DNA of 58,192 nucleotides from Saccharopolyspora spinosa NRRL 18395 (GCF_000194155.1 NZ_GL877879.1:1600398-1658589); one strand, 5' to 3'; counted from the stretch's first letter, positions 33,114 through 42,385 are shown. Notes: a model not told the origin generated them from the letters alone. Made by a program: numbers and translations.

Positions 33114-33557
33114 CTATTCTGCGGCGGTCTGCTCCGGGCGGACCGACTTGCGGAGGCGGTCACCGATGCCGGCGATGCGGCCCAGCACGCCGTTGACGAA
33201 CCGCGGCGAGTCGTCCGTGGACAGCGCCTTGACCAGCTCCACCGCCTCGTCGATGGCCACCGCCGGCGGCACGTCGTCGCTCCACAGCAGCTCGTACAGG
33301 CCCAGCCGCAGCACCGAGCGGTCCACTGCGGGCATCCGCCCGAGCGACCAGCCCTCGGCGTGCTGCGTGAGCAGTTCGTCGATCCGCTCGCGGTTCGCCG
33401 TGACGCCCTCGACCAGGGTGACCGTGTAGTCGCCGACCGGCGGCACCTCCGGCGAGCCGACCCGATCGGCCAGCAGCGTCACCGCGTCGATGCCGCGCTG
33501 GTCCGCCTCGTACAGGAAGTCCACGGCACGCTTGCGTGCCTTGCTCCGAGACCCCAC
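33114..33557 (-). CDS. nusB: Transcription antitermination factor NusB
   Basis: 147 residues. Binds boxA RNA with NusE/S10 during rRNA transcription. Seen: SRSKARKRAVDFLYEADQRG at the N-terminus, ELLWSDDVPPAVAIDEAVEL and VNGVLGRIAG near the end, all standard NusB. The gene order pepQ-efp-nusB matches mycobacteria. It ends against the convergent bldD gene with hairpins between. Confidence 0.95.
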   Translation of the reverse strand: MGSRSKARKRAVDFLYEADQRGIDAVTLLADRVGSPEVPPVGDYTVTLVEGVTANRERIDELLTQHAEGWSLGRMPAVDRSVLRLGLYELLWSDDVPPAVAIDEAVELVKALSTDDSPRFVNGVLGRIAGIGDRLRKSVRPEQTAAE

Positions 33558-33605
33558 CTCACACCCTCTTTCCGGCCGGGCCGAGTCCTGCGGATGAGCA
33601 GGCGA

Positions 33606-34172
33606 TCATTTGCTGCTGACGCGGCTGAGGTACCGGCCGTCGCGCGGGTCGACCTTCACCTTGTCACCGGTGTTGAGGAACAGCGGCACCTGGATCTCCG
33701 CGCCGGTCTCCAGGGTGGCGGGCTTGGTGCCACCGGTGGAGCGGTCGCCCTGCAGGCCCGGGTCAGTGTGCTGGACGACCAGCTCGACCGAGGCCGGCAG
33801 CTCGACGTACAGCGGGTTGCCGTCGTGGCGGGCGACCACCACGGCGCTGTTCTCCAGCATGTAGTTCGCCGCGTCACCGACCACGGCAGCCGAGACGTTG
33901 ACCTGGTCGTAGGTGTCGGGTTCCATGAAGACGTAGTCGGGGCCGTCCTTGTAGAGGTAGGTCATCTCGCGGCGGTCGACGTTCGCGGTTTCCACCTTCA
34001 CCCCGGCGTTGAAGGTCCTGTCCAGGGTCTTGCCGGAGAGCACGTTCTTCAGGGTGGTACGGACGAAGGCACCGCCCTTGCCGGGCTTGACGTGCTGGAA
34101 GTTCACGACGGTCCACAACTGGCCGTCGATGTTGAGCACCAGTCCGTTCTTCAGGTCGTTCGTGGTGGCCAC
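33606..34172 (-). CDS. efp: Elongation factor P
   Basis: 188 residues. Relieves ribosome stalling at polyproline. Seen: ATTNDLKNGLVLNIDGQLW, the tip loop HVKPGKGGAFVRTTLKN with the Lys that is modified in some bacteria, FMEPDTYDQVNV, and the C-terminal VPLFLNTGDKVKVDPRDGRY. I chose the GTG at 34172 after AGGAGAG; upstream in-frame codons add residues the family lacks. Confidence 0.95.
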   Translation of the reverse strand: MATTNDLKNGLVLNIDGQLWTVVNFQHVKPGKGGAFVRTTLKNVLSGKTLDRTFNAGVKVETANVDRREMTYLYKDGPDYVFMEPDTYDQVNVSAAVVGDAANYMLENSAVVVARHDGNPLYVELPASVELVVQHTDPGLQGDRSTGGTKPATLETGAEIQVPLFLNTGDKVKVDPRDGRYLSRVSSK

Positions 34173-34260
34173 GGTAGGGGTCTCTCCTGTGGTGATGGCT
34201 TGGGCGTGTTTCGTCTGCAACGCGAACCGGATTCCGGCGGGACCGGCGCACCTCGGTGCG

Positions 34261-35370
34261 TCAGACTTCGACGAGCTCCTTCGTCGTCAAGGTGAGGAGC
34301 TCCGGTGTGCTGGGACGCACGACCAGCGTGTCCTCGATGCGGACTCCGCCCCGCCCTGCCAGGTAGACGCCAGGCTCGACGGTGACCGCCATCCCGGCGC
34401 CGATTCTACCGTCCCCCCGCTGCGACAACGCCGGTGCCTCGTGGATCTCCAGGCCGACGCCGTGTCCCAGGCCGTGCAGGAACTGCTCGCCGAAGCCCGC
34501 GTCCTCGATCACCTTGCGGGCCGCCGCATCCACGTCCTTCACCTCGGTGCCGATGCTGAGCGCGGCCCGACCGGCGGCCTGCGAGGCGCGCACCAACTCG
34601 TAGATCTCGCGCTGCCAATCCGCGGGCTTGCCGAGCACCACGGTCCGGGTCATGTCCGAGTGGTAGCCGTCGACGAGGGCGCCGAAGTCCATCTTCACGA
34701 AGTCGCCGGCGGCCAGGACCGCGTCGGTCGGCCGGTGGTGCGGCACCGCGGAGTTCGGTCCGGCGGCGATGATCGTGTCGAACGACGGCCCGGCGGCGCC
34801 GTTGTCGAGCATCCGGGTCTCCAGTTCGCGGGCGACCTCCAGCTCGGTGCGGCCGGGGCGCAGCCCGCCGTGCTCGATGAGGTCGGCCAGCGCCCGGTCG
34901 GCGGCGGCGCAAGCCATCCGCAGCGCCTCGATCTCCGTTTCGTCCTTGATCAGCCGCAGCTGCTCGACGAGGCCCGGCGCGCGCACCAGCTCTGCCTTGC
35001 CCGCCGCGTCGGCGAGCGCGTCGCGGCCGTCGACGGTGACGTGCTGGCTCTCGAAGCCGACCCGGCGGTGCTCGGCGGCGGTGCCCCCGATCCGCTCGGC
35101 CAACGCCAGATCGCTCGCCCGCTCGATGACCCGCTCCAGGTCCGGCACCTGCGACTCGGCCTGGGTCAGGTACCGGCCATCGGTGCAGAACACGGTGCGC
35201 GGCTCGGTTCCCGGCTCGTCGGCGGCGTGCACCACCAACGCCGCGTTCGATCCGGTGAAGCCGGTCAGGTAGCGGATGTTGAGCAGATCGGTCACCAACA
35301 TCGCGTCCAACTCCTGCTCGCGCAGGTGGTTACGGAGGGCGTGGCGTCGGTGGGAGTGCGTGTCGGACAT
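34261..35370 (-). CDS. pepQ: M24-family Xaa-Pro aminopeptidase
   Basis: 369 residues. Two-metal peptidase that removes residues N-terminal to proline. The creatinase-like N-domain (~1-130) is followed by the pita-bread catalytic domain: FVKMDFGALVDGYHSDMTRT (two Asp ligands), HGLGHGVGLEIHEAP (His), VEPGVYLAGRGGVRIEDT (two Glu). It lies 88 bases upstream of efp, as in other actinobacteria. The symbol follows usage for Rv2535c; substrate specificity is not shown by the sequence. Confidence 0.9.
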   Translation of the reverse strand: MSDTHSHRRHALRNHLREQELDAMLVTDLLNIRYLTGFTGSNAALVVHAADEPGTEPRTVFCTDGRYLTQAESQVPDLERVIERASDLALAERIGGTAAEHRRVGFESQHVTVDGRDALADAAGKAELVRAPGLVEQLRLIKDETEIEALRMACAAADRALADLIEHGGLRPGRTELEVARELETRMLDNGAAGPSFDTIIAAGPNSAVPHHRPTDAVLAAGDFVKMDFGALVDGYHSDMTRTVVLGKPADWQREIYELVRASQAAGRAALSIGTEVKDVDAAARKVIEDAGFGEQFLHGLGHGVGLEIHEAPALSQRGDGRIGAGMAVTVEPGVYLAGRGGVRIEDTLVVRPSTPELLTLTTKELVEV

Positions 35371-35484
35371 GTTTCGGAGCCTAACCCGCGAATCCGCGAA
35401 TGGGCCTGGTCACGCCAGCATCGGCGGGAAGCCGCCACGACCTTGCGCGGCCGGGTCGTCGGTGCCCGGCGCTACCCTGCCGGC

Positions 35485-36006
35485 ATGTCGCTGTCGTGGA
35501 GCACGCTCGCCAGTCCCGTCGGGGAGCTGACGGTGGTCGCGACCGCATCCGGGGTTTGCCGGGTGGACTTCGCCGGGCCGGACCGGGCGCTCGGCGAGTT
35601 CGACGACGCCGCGTTGAGCCGGGACGCCGGCGTCGCGACCGAGGCCGCGCGGCAGCTCGGCGAGTACTTCGCGCGGCAGCGCCGGGAGTTCGACCTGCCG
35701 ATCGAGTGGGAGCCGCTGGCGGGCTTGCGGTTGCACGTGCTACGCACGTTGCACGAAATGGTGCCCTTCGGCGAGACGGTGACCTACCAGAAGCTGGCGG
35801 AGCTGTCCGGGCGGCCGGAGGCTTCGCGGGCCGTCGGCACGATCATGGGCAGCAACCCGGTCCCGTTGCTCGTGCCGTGCCACCGGGTGCTGGCCAGCGG
35901 CGGCGGGCTCGGCGGTTTCGGCCCCGGGTTGGAGGCCAAGCGGCGGCTGCTGGTGCTGGAGAGCGTCCTGGAACCCAGCCTGCTGGAGCTGGACCTGCTG
36001 CCGTGA
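35485..36006 (+). CDS. ogt: Methylated-DNA-protein-cysteine methyltransferase
   Basis: 173 residues. Suicide repair of O6-methylguanine by transfer to its own Cys. Active site PCHRV in NPVPLLVPCHRVLASGG, and the DNA-binding helix region TVTYQKLAELSGRPEASRAV. N-terminal strand domain SLSWSTLASPVGELTVVATA. The ATG at 35485 is the natural start; the long ORF upstream is antisense to pepQ. It is divergent from pepQ. Confidence 0.93.
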   Translation: MSLSWSTLASPVGELTVVATASGVCRVDFAGPDRALGEFDDAALSRDAGVATEAARQLGEYFARQRREFDLPIEWEPLAGLRLHVLRTLHEMVPFGETVTYQKLAELSGRPEASRAVGTIMGSNPVPLLVPCHRVLASGGGLGGFGPGLEAKRRLLVLESVLEPSLLELDLLP

Positions 36007-36037
36007 GTGATTGCGCCGGTAAGAAACTGCAACACAT

Positions 36038-36700
36038 TCACCCACGACGGCGGCGGGCCAGGAACAGGTGGTAGGTCGTCTCCTTCTGGCCCAGGGTCAC
36101 CGGAATCGGGATTTCCTCGCAGTTCCCGAAAACCGCGTGCAGCGCCGCGCCGAGATCCGGTGAGGTGTCGGCCGACCAGATCGCCAAAGTGCCTTCCAGG
36201 GCGAGCTTTTCCCCGCAACGGCTCAGGAATTCGGCCCGGTAGATCGCGGAGTTGCCGTCGTAGACGAGGAAATCCGGGCCGTTGTCCACATCGAGCAGCA
36301 GGACGTCGAAGCTGCCCGCTGGCTGTGCGTCGAGCATCTCGGCCACGTCGCCGACGCGGAACCGCACCCGGTCGTCCTGGATCGCATCGGCGGTTCCGGG
36401 GACCAGCCCGCCACGGTGCCAGTCGATCAGGTTCGGCTCGATCTCGACGACGTGCACTTCCCGCACCCGCAAATCCGCCAGCACTTCCCCTAGCGTGAAA
36501 CCCAATCCGAGGCCACCGACCAGCACCCGGTCGGTTCGGGCGGCGGCCCGCAGGGTGGCGCTGGCGAGCAGCCGTTCGGTCTCGGTGTGCACAGTGTCCA
36601 TCACGAAGACACCGTTGACCCGGAGCTCCAGAGCAGCACCGCGACGGAGCAGGACCAGTTCGCCACGCTCGGAACGGCTGTGCGCGACTTGTTCGGTCAT
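36038..36700 (-). CDS. Spermidine synthase-like methyltransferase-fold protein
   Basis: 220 residues. Rossmann methyltransferase fold with SAM-type motif RVLVGGLGLGFTLGEVLADL, then VHVVEIEPNLIDWHRGGLVP and SFDVLLLDVDNGPDFLVYDG. These follow the SpeE-like superfamily as annotated in many actinobacteria, but the polyamine-binding region is not evident, so the substrate is uncertain. I chose the ATG at 36700 (MTEQVAHSRSERGELVLLRR). It converges with ogt. Confidence 0.75.
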   Translation of the reverse strand: MTEQVAHSRSERGELVLLRRGAALELRVNGVFVMDTVHTETERLLASATLRAAARTDRVLVGGLGLGFTLGEVLADLRVREVHVVEIEPNLIDWHRGGLVPGTADAIQDDRVRFRVGDVAEMLDAQPAGSFDVLLLDVDNGPDFLVYDGNSAIYRAEFLSRCGEKLALEGTLAIWSADTSPDLGAALHAVFGNCEEIPIPVTLGQKETTYHLFLARRRRG

Positions 36701-37395
36701 CGCCGTCAACGTTAGCGAAATCAGTGGCGGAAAGCCGAACCGCTCATGCCCGCTCGACCGAGCTGGTCGAATGATCCGCTCGGTCGGTACGGTCGACTGG
36801 GCCGCGACAGAGGTCATTCCGCTGCTCGGGCTGGCAGGGAGCCGGGAGGCCCGGCTGGCTTCGGCGGTGTATCGGCGGACGCCACGGCGTGGTCCGGATT
36901 TGGGATCGGGCCGCTGATCACCTGATCGGGCGGGAGATCGCTCCGGCCCTGCGGTTCCCGACCAGTTGAGCGGGCTGTCCGCCACCTCCCGCGGACGGAT
37001 CGCCGTGGCCTTCGAATCCGACATCGCGGTGTTGAGCCGCGTGCCGCTCACGCGAACTGCGGCGGGCAGATAGTGATCCGGGCGGCCGCCCAGCGGGCCG
37101 CTGTCGTCGCACCCGAATTACCACTATGGACACTGCCCGGACGGAGATGGCTTCGGCGACATCACGCCGAAGTCACCGGACCGTTGAATTCCGGGAAATT
37201 CGGGAACATTCCGGTGCTCGCGGTAAAACCGGTCCGCTTTTACCAGTCGGAGAATCCAGTTGTCCGGAAATGACTCATTCGCTGGACCGGATCGCGCAGT
37301 CGTCGGCAGCGCTTCGGAGTATTGGCGGTTGGTGAGGCCGCTCCCACAATTGTTGTGATCCCAAACTTATTCCCCCCACTCCGAAGGGATTTGCC
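36701..37395. other. 695-bp interval with no recognisable gene
   Basis: No ORF has both a ribosome site and family similarity. Short peptide-like stretches such as TVDWAATEVIPLLGLAGSRE (plus strand, ~36800) and LSGLSATSRGRIAVAFESDI (~36970) have coding-like composition in different frames and could be relics. The last ~150 bases are less GC-rich and probably hold the promoter of the GH64-like gene. Confidence 0.4.
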
Positions 37396-38345
37396 GTGCT
37401 AAGCAGAAGATCCTTCCTAGGTGGCTGGTGTCGAACGGCCTCATTTTCACCGCAAGACCGATCCAGACAAATCGTGCAGGGCTGAGATCGTCATAGACGG
37501 CCGAAAAGACGGTCGTCGACCGAATCAGTCCACCCTGAGCCTCGAAGTTCGAGGCACTCACTTGGTACTCCCCGAAAAACACCAGCCACCTAGGCGGCGT
37601 CTCCGCCGCCGCCCTCGCCGTCCCGGCCATCGGCAGCCTCGGCTCCGTCCGGGCGACCCTCGCCGGGCCGCGCCGCCCCGACGTCCCGCTACCGCTGACG
37701 ATCGTCAATCAAAGCGGCCAGTTCGACAACGCCTCGATCTGGGTCTACGTCGTCGGCGTGAACCTCGACTCCGGCGAGCAGTCCCGGGTCACCCCGGACG
37801 GCCAACTGGTGCCGGTTTCGCCTTCCGACAACGGCTCCGACGGCTTCGCCGATTACGCCATCCCGCTGCAGGGCAGCGGCGACACCACGCTGAACCTGCC
37901 GAGCATGTCCGGCCGGGTCTACTTCGCGCTGGACGGGAAACTGAAGTTCAAGGTCGTTGCGGGCGGCGACGGCAAGCCCGCGCTGCGGTACCCGGCTGGT
38001 TGGGGTGACACCGACCCGAACCACTCGATCCTGCACGACACCGTCGAGTTCACCTTCAAGTCCGACGGCATGTACTGCAACACCACGATGGTCGACATGT
38101 TCAGCGTGCCGCTGTCGATCCGGCTGCAAGGCGCGCAGGACCAGACCACCGGCACTATCGCCGTCGGCGGTCGCGAGCGAATCCTCAGCGGTGTCAAGGA
38201 GAACGCGGACTTCGCCGGCCTGCGCCAGGACGACCTGCGGGTGATCGCGCCGAGCCACGGGCTCGACCTCGGCACGTTCTCCAACACCTACTACGACCAG
38301 GACGGCGCGCCGAAGTCGATCACCGTGACGCTGACGCCGTGGTGA
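37396..38345 (+). pseudogene. Tat-exported GH64-like beta-1,3-glucanase, disrupted by a mobile element
   Basis: The GTG at 37396 follows AAGGGAT and starts MLSRRSFL; after a 173-base interruption the frame resumes at 37590 as LGGVSAAALAVPAIGSLGSV. Joined, this is a twin-arginine signal peptide (SRRSFLGG). The mature part (LPLTIVNQSGQFDNASIWVY, GRVYFALDGKLKFKV, CNTTMVDMFSVPLSIRLQG, VIAPSHGLDLGTFSNTYYD) resembles GH64 glucanases, which cleave beta-1,3-glucan. The restored product is about 258 residues, short for GH64. The ending after NTYYD diverges from the family and runs 26 bases into the convergent MFS gene, so the C-terminus may also be lost. Confidence 0.75.
37421..37589. mobile_element. 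169-bp MITE-like element with CTAG target duplication
   Basis: Terminal inverted repeats GTGGCTGGTGT (37421-37431) and ACACCAGCCAC (37579-37589) are perfect over 11 bases. The element is flanked by CTAG on both sides (37417-37420 and 37590-37593). Removing the element plus one CTAG restores the signal peptide of the GH64-like gene in frame. It encodes no transposase. A CTAG duplication fits the YTAR targets of IS5-group elements; that assignment is inference. Confidence 0.82.
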
Positions 38346-39615
38346 CCGGTTCCGGCTCCCGTCGCGGCGCGGCGACCCGGATCGACACCGAGAAGGCCGT
38401 CGCCAGCAGGCACAGCAGGCCCGCGCCGTACCAGGCGGCGGCGTAGTCGCCGAACTGGTCGCGCACCACGCCCGCGATGCTGGCGATGGCCGCCGCGCCG
38501 ATCTGGTGCGAGGCGAACACCCAGCCGAACACCACCGAGGCGCGAGGCCCGAAGTGCTCCCGGCACAGCGCCAGGGTCGGCGGCACGGTGGCCACCCAGT
38601 CCAGCCCGTAGAACACCACGAACAGCACCATGCTCGCCTCCACCGATGGGCCGAGCAGCTGCGGCAGGACGAACAGCGACAGGCCGCGCAGGGTGTAGTA
38701 GGCGGCGAGCAGCACACGCGGGTTGACCTTGTCGGTCAGCCAGCCGGAGAGCACCGTGCCGAGCACGTCGAAGACGCCGATCACCGCGAGCAGCCCGGCG
38801 GCGGTCGTGGTCGGCATGCCGTGGTCGTGCGCCGCCGACACGAAGTGCGTGTTCACCAGGCCGTTGGTGCTCGCCCCGCAGATCGCGAAACCACCGGCCA
38901 ACAGCCAGAAAGCGGGCTTGCGGGCCGCGTCGCGCAGGGTGCGCAGCGCGATCGCGGCCGGGTTGCCCCGGTCGCGCACCTGCTCCGGTTCCTCACCCGT
39001 CGCGCCGTAGGCGGTTACGCCCGCGTCGCGGGGGTGATCGCGCATCACCAGCAGCACCAGCAGGCCGACCAGCAGTGCGGTCCCGGCGATGACCAGCGAC
39101 GTGAACCGCCAGCCGTGACTCTCGACGAGCACGGCCGCTAGCGGCAGGAAGATCAGCTGCCCGGTCGCGCTACCGGCGGTCAGCACGCCGCTGACCAGCC
39201 CGCGCCGTTGCACGAACCACCGATCGACCACAGTGGACACGAATGCCAGTGCCATCGACCCGGTGCCCAGTCCCACCAGGAGACCCCAGCACACGATCAG
39301 CTGCCAGCTGGCCGTCATGAACACCGTCAGCCCGCTGCCGGCCGCGATGAGCAGCAGCGCCGCGACGGTGACCCGGCGGATACCGAAGCGGGCCATCAGC
39401 GCCGCCGCGAACGGCGCCGTGAGGCCGTAGAGCAGGAGGTTCAGCGACACGGCGGCCGAGATGACGCTGTGCGGCCAGCCGAACTCCTGGTGCAGCGGAT
39501 TCATGAAGACGCCGGGCATCGACCGGAAGGCGGCGGCCCCGAGCAGGGCGATGAATGCGACGCCCGCCACCCACCAGGCGGGGTGGACGCGTCGCGCGGT
39601 CCCAGTGGTGATCAC
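38320..39615 (-). CDS. Major facilitator superfamily transporter
   Basis: 431 residues with 12 predicted membrane helices. Helices 2-3 loop AALMARFGIRRVTVAAL, and helix 8-9 loop GWLTDKVNPRVLLAAYY, correspond to the MFS A-motifs. It resembles oxalate/formate-antiporter-like and monocarboxylate-type MFS proteins (VFMNPLHQEFGWPHSVISAA), but the substrate is unknown. I chose the GTG at 39615, eight bases after GAGG. It is divergent from the GlxA-type regulator, which may control it. Confidence 0.85.
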   Translation of the reverse strand: MITTGTARRVHPAWWVAGVAFIALLGAAAFRSMPGVFMNPLHQEFGWPHSVISAAVSLNLLLYGLTAPFAAALMARFGIRRVTVAALLLIAAGSGLTVFMTASWQLIVCWGLLVGLGTGSMALAFVSTVVDRWFVQRRGLVSGVLTAGSATGQLIFLPLAAVLVESHGWRFTSLVIAGTALLVGLLVLLVMRDHPRDAGVTAYGATGEEPEQVRDRGNPAAIALRTLRDAARKPAFWLLAGGFAICGASTNGLVNTHFVSAAHDHGMPTTTAAGLLAVIGVFDVLGTVLSGWLTDKVNPRVLLAAYYTLRGLSLFVLPQLLGPSVEASMVLFVVFYGLDWVATVPPTLALCREHFGPRASVVFGWVFASHQIGAAAIASIAGVVRDQFGDYAAAWYGAGLLCLLATAFSVSIRVAAPRREPEPVTTASASR

Positions 39616-39685
39616 CCTGCCAGCCTCGCCGAGTCCGCCGCCCGGAACCAGTGGCCGGAGGGACAAGATGTGAGAAGATTCGGCC

Positions 39686-40657
39686 ATGCCCTCCATCCCG
39701 CACCGGATCGCCGTGCTCGGCATCCCCGACGTCGTCGGCTTCGACCTGGCGATCCCCTCGCAGATATTCGCCGGCGCCCGCGACGAGGACGGCGAGCCGT
39801 TCTACGACGTGCAGGTCGGCAGCCTCGACGGCGGCCCGATCCGCACCACCAAGGGGTTCTCCATCCTGCCCGGGGCCAGCCCGGACTTCCTGACCGCGCC
39901 GGACACGCTGATCATCCCGGGCACCTACGTCGCGGGGCCGTGCACCGACGGCAGCATCGACGCGGAGCTGGCGGACTACCTGGCCGGGCTGCCGCGCGGC
40001 ACTCGGATCATGTCGATCTGCACCGGAGCCTTCGTGCTCGCCGCGGCCGGGCTGCTGGACGAGCGCCCGGCGACCACGCACTGGGCGCACGTCCAGCGGT
40101 TCCAGCGGCTTTACCCGCAGGTGCGGCTGCGCCCGGACGTCCTGTTCGTCGACGACGGCGACCTGCTGACCTCGGCCGGGGTGGCCGCCGGGATCGACCT
40201 GTGCCTGCACGTGATCCGCCGCGACCACGGCAGCGAGGTCGCCAACCACGCGGCCCGGTCCAGCGTCGTGCCACCGTGGCGGGACGGCGGCCAGTCCCAG
40301 TTCATCGAGCGGCCGCTGCCGGAAACCGGCGGCAACGGCACCGCACCGACGCGCGCGTGGATGCTCGAACGCCTCGCCGAGCCCCTCACCCTGGACGACG
40401 TGGCGGTCCAGGCCGGGATGAGCGTGCGCACCTTCACCCGCAGGTTCCGGGAGGAGACCGGCACCAGCCCGCTGGACTGGCTGCTGCAGCAACGCATCGA
40501 ACGCGCCCGCCACCTCCTGGAGGCGACCGACCTGCCGATCGACGCGGTCGCGGAGCAGTCCGGGCTGAACACCGCGGCATCGCTGCGAAAGCACCTGCGC
40601 CTGCGGCTCGGCACCAGCCCCGCCGCCTACCGCCGAACCTTCCGCCGGACCGCGTGA
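39686..40657 (+). CDS. GlxA-type AraC-family transcriptional regulator
   Basis: 323 residues. The N-terminal DJ-1/PfpI-like domain (~1-185) has IAVLGIPDVVGFDLAIPSQI and the Cys elbow SICTGAFVLAAAGLLDERPA. The C-terminal AraC domain with two helix-turn-helix units (VAVQAGMSVRTFTRRFREET, AVAEQSGLNTAASLRKHLRL) follows. The probable target is the divergent MFS gene. The ligand is not indicated. Confidence 0.9.
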   Translation: MPSIPHRIAVLGIPDVVGFDLAIPSQIFAGARDEDGEPFYDVQVGSLDGGPIRTTKGFSILPGASPDFLTAPDTLIIPGTYVAGPCTDGSIDAELADYLAGLPRGTRIMSICTGAFVLAAAGLLDERPATTHWAHVQRFQRLYPQVRLRPDVLFVDDGDLLTSAGVAAGIDLCLHVIRRDHGSEVANHAARSSVVPPWRDGGQSQFIERPLPETGGNGTAPTRAWMLERLAEPLTLDDVAVQAGMSVRTFTRRFREETGTSPLDWLLQQRIERARHLLEATDLPIDAVAEQSGLNTAASLRKHLRLRLGTSPAAYRRTFRRTA

Positions 40658-40689
40658 CCTGGTTGCGCGGGTGCCGTGATCGTTCTTGG

Positions 40690-40917
40690 GCGCTATGGCA
40701 GCCGAGCGGGACGGTTCGAAGGAACCGGCGACCACCCTCGAACCCGGTGGTCGCGGGCGGCGTCGATGCTCACGTAGCCGTTGACGACATCGTCAAGGAC
40801 CCGGCCACGGGGTGGGCCTCCGGGTGGGCCTCCGGGCGGCCGTAGCCGCCTCCGCCCGGGAAGTGCAGCCACACCGGGGAATCCGCGCGGAACCTGCCCG
40901 GCAGCCGAGCGCTGATC
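40690..40917 (-). pseudogene. C-terminal relic of a hydantoinase B/oxoprolinase gene
   Basis: On the minus strand one frame reads VWLHFPGGGGYGRPEAHP, the HyuB C-terminal PGGGGYGDP-type motif. After a frameshift, RVLDDVVNGYVSIDAARDHR resumes, which is the conserved HyuB end. No upstream portion remains; the fragment abuts the stop of the lipoprotein gene at 40916. A GGTGGGCCTCC direct repeat near 40812-40840 may mark the frame change. Confidence 0.6.
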
Positions 40918-42385
40918 AGCGGCGGAGGTCACCGGCCGAGGCGTGCGCGTCCCACTGCTGCTGGGAGACGTCGGCGATCGTCGAACCGTTGGCGACGGCG
41001 GCCGCCGCGCTCACCGTCCACAGTTGACCGTTGTCGTCGAGCAGGCCGACCATCCCCTGCGGGGATCGCATCGCGGGCGCCGCGGCGAGGATGGTGCCGG
41101 CGACCGGGAGCCCGTCCAGCGCGGGCACCCTCACGTCGAGAACCCTGGTGACCAATTGCGCCGCGACGGAGCGGCGCTCGACGCGGACCCGCTGCCCGTT
41201 GCGCACCACATCGACCGTGCGAGCCGGAGATGGCACCGCGAAGCCGTCGAGGACCGCCACCACCTGCTGGGGCGTCCGGCACCCGTCGGCCCCGGTGACG
41301 TCGACGCCGAAGTGGCGGATGTCGGTCGGAGCCGGGAACAACGCGGTGGCGCGGAGAAGGTCCACCGGAACCGTCCCGCAAGGATCCGCTGTGGACACCG
41401 GCGCGTGCCCCTCGGGGCCGCGGACGAGACCTGGGCCTTCCTGCCAGGGGCCGGGCACGACCACCGGCAGGTAGGGGTGGCGGGTGAAATCCCGGTCCCA
41501 GAAGGTGATCGTGGTGCCCGTCGCGGTCTGGTGGGCGATCGCGAACGCGTCGAGCGCCGGAACCCACATCCAGTCTGCGCTGAACGCGTCCACCACCGAA
41601 CGTGACCGCTTGGTGCCCACGGCGTCGAAACCCTTCTCGGTCAAGGCCTGCGGCTGTTCGGTGAACTCGGGATTGCGCGCACGGAGCACGAACTGGCCAG
41701 CACCGTTCCAGCCCGCCCCGGAAGCAGTGGTGTCGGTGAACATCAGGTAGAACCAGCCGTCCAGGTACAGCGCGGAGGGCTGGCCCGCACCGTAGACGTT
41801 CTCCCGGTTCACCTCGCCGGAAGCCGTGACGATCGGGCGGCCGCCGGCCTCCCGCCGCCAGGCGAGGCCGTCGGGGCTGCTGGCGACGCCGATGGCGTTG
41901 CCGTGCGCGTGATCCCCGGCCGCGCCCGTGTAGTAAAGGTAGTAGCGACCGTCCACTTTCGACACCGACGGGTCGCAGGTGTGCATGCCGTCGAACCCGC
42001 CGGGTTGGCCGCTGAAGGTGGGCACCGCAGGAGCGCCACCGGCAGCGGTGAAGGGCCCGTCGGGGCTGCCCGACGCGGCCGTCAGGATGTCGTCGCCCGG
42101 CGGGCCGATCCCGGGCAGCTGGCTGCACCACCAGGTGCGGTACTGCCCGCCGTCCTGCAGCACCGTCGGCCCGTAGTTGTAGGGCGCGGGCAACCCGCCG
42201 GCGACCACCACCCCGGCGCTGCCCCGCGCGCCACCGACGCCCAGCGCGATCGGTGCCTTGGGCTGCTCAACCGGCTGCTCGGGCTGCGGCTGGGGCCCGG
42301 GCGTGCCCTCGACCGGCGAACACCCGGCCAGCAGCACCACCACGGCCAACCCGGCCAATCGCCGCAACGGAATCCGATCCCTCAC
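40916..42385 (-). CDS. Lipoprotein with beta-propeller (GH43/GH32-like) fold
   Basis: 489 residues. A lipoprotein signal with lipobox LAGC (LAGLAVVVLLAGCSPVEG) is followed by a Pro/Gln-rich linker. The rest has strand repeats such as PTVLQDGGQYRTWWCSQLPG, CDPSVSKVDGRYYLYYTGAA and PSALYLDGWFYLMFTDTTAS, each 'DG-x-Y-Y-L-x-Y/F-T', typical of five-bladed propellers of glycoside hydrolase families 43 and 32. Catalytic residues could not be assigned, so activity is uncertain. The GTG at 42385 puts the signal at the N-terminus. Confidence 0.7.
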   Translation of the reverse strand: MRDRIPLRRLAGLAVVVLLAGCSPVEGTPGPQPQPEQPVEQPKAPIALGVGGARGSAGVVVAGGLPAPYNYGPTVLQDGGQYRTWWCSQLPGIGPPGDDILTAASGSPDGPFTAAGGAPAVPTFSGQPGGFDGMHTCDPSVSKVDGRYYLYYTGAAGDHAHGNAIGVASSPDGLAWRREAGGRPIVTASGEVNRENVYGAGQPSALYLDGWFYLMFTDTTASGAGWNGAGQFVLRARNPEFTEQPQALTEKGFDAVGTKRSRSVVDAFSADWMWVPALDAFAIAHQTATGTTITFWDRDFTRHPYLPVVVPGPWQEGPGLVRGPEGHAPVSTADPCGTVPVDLLRATALFPAPTDIRHFGVDVTGADGCRTPQQVVAVLDGFAVPSPARTVDVVRNGQRVRVERRSVAAQLVTRVLDVRVPALDGLPVAGTILAAAPAMRSPQGMVGLLDDNGQLWTVSAAAAVANGSTIADVSQQQWDAHASAGDLRR

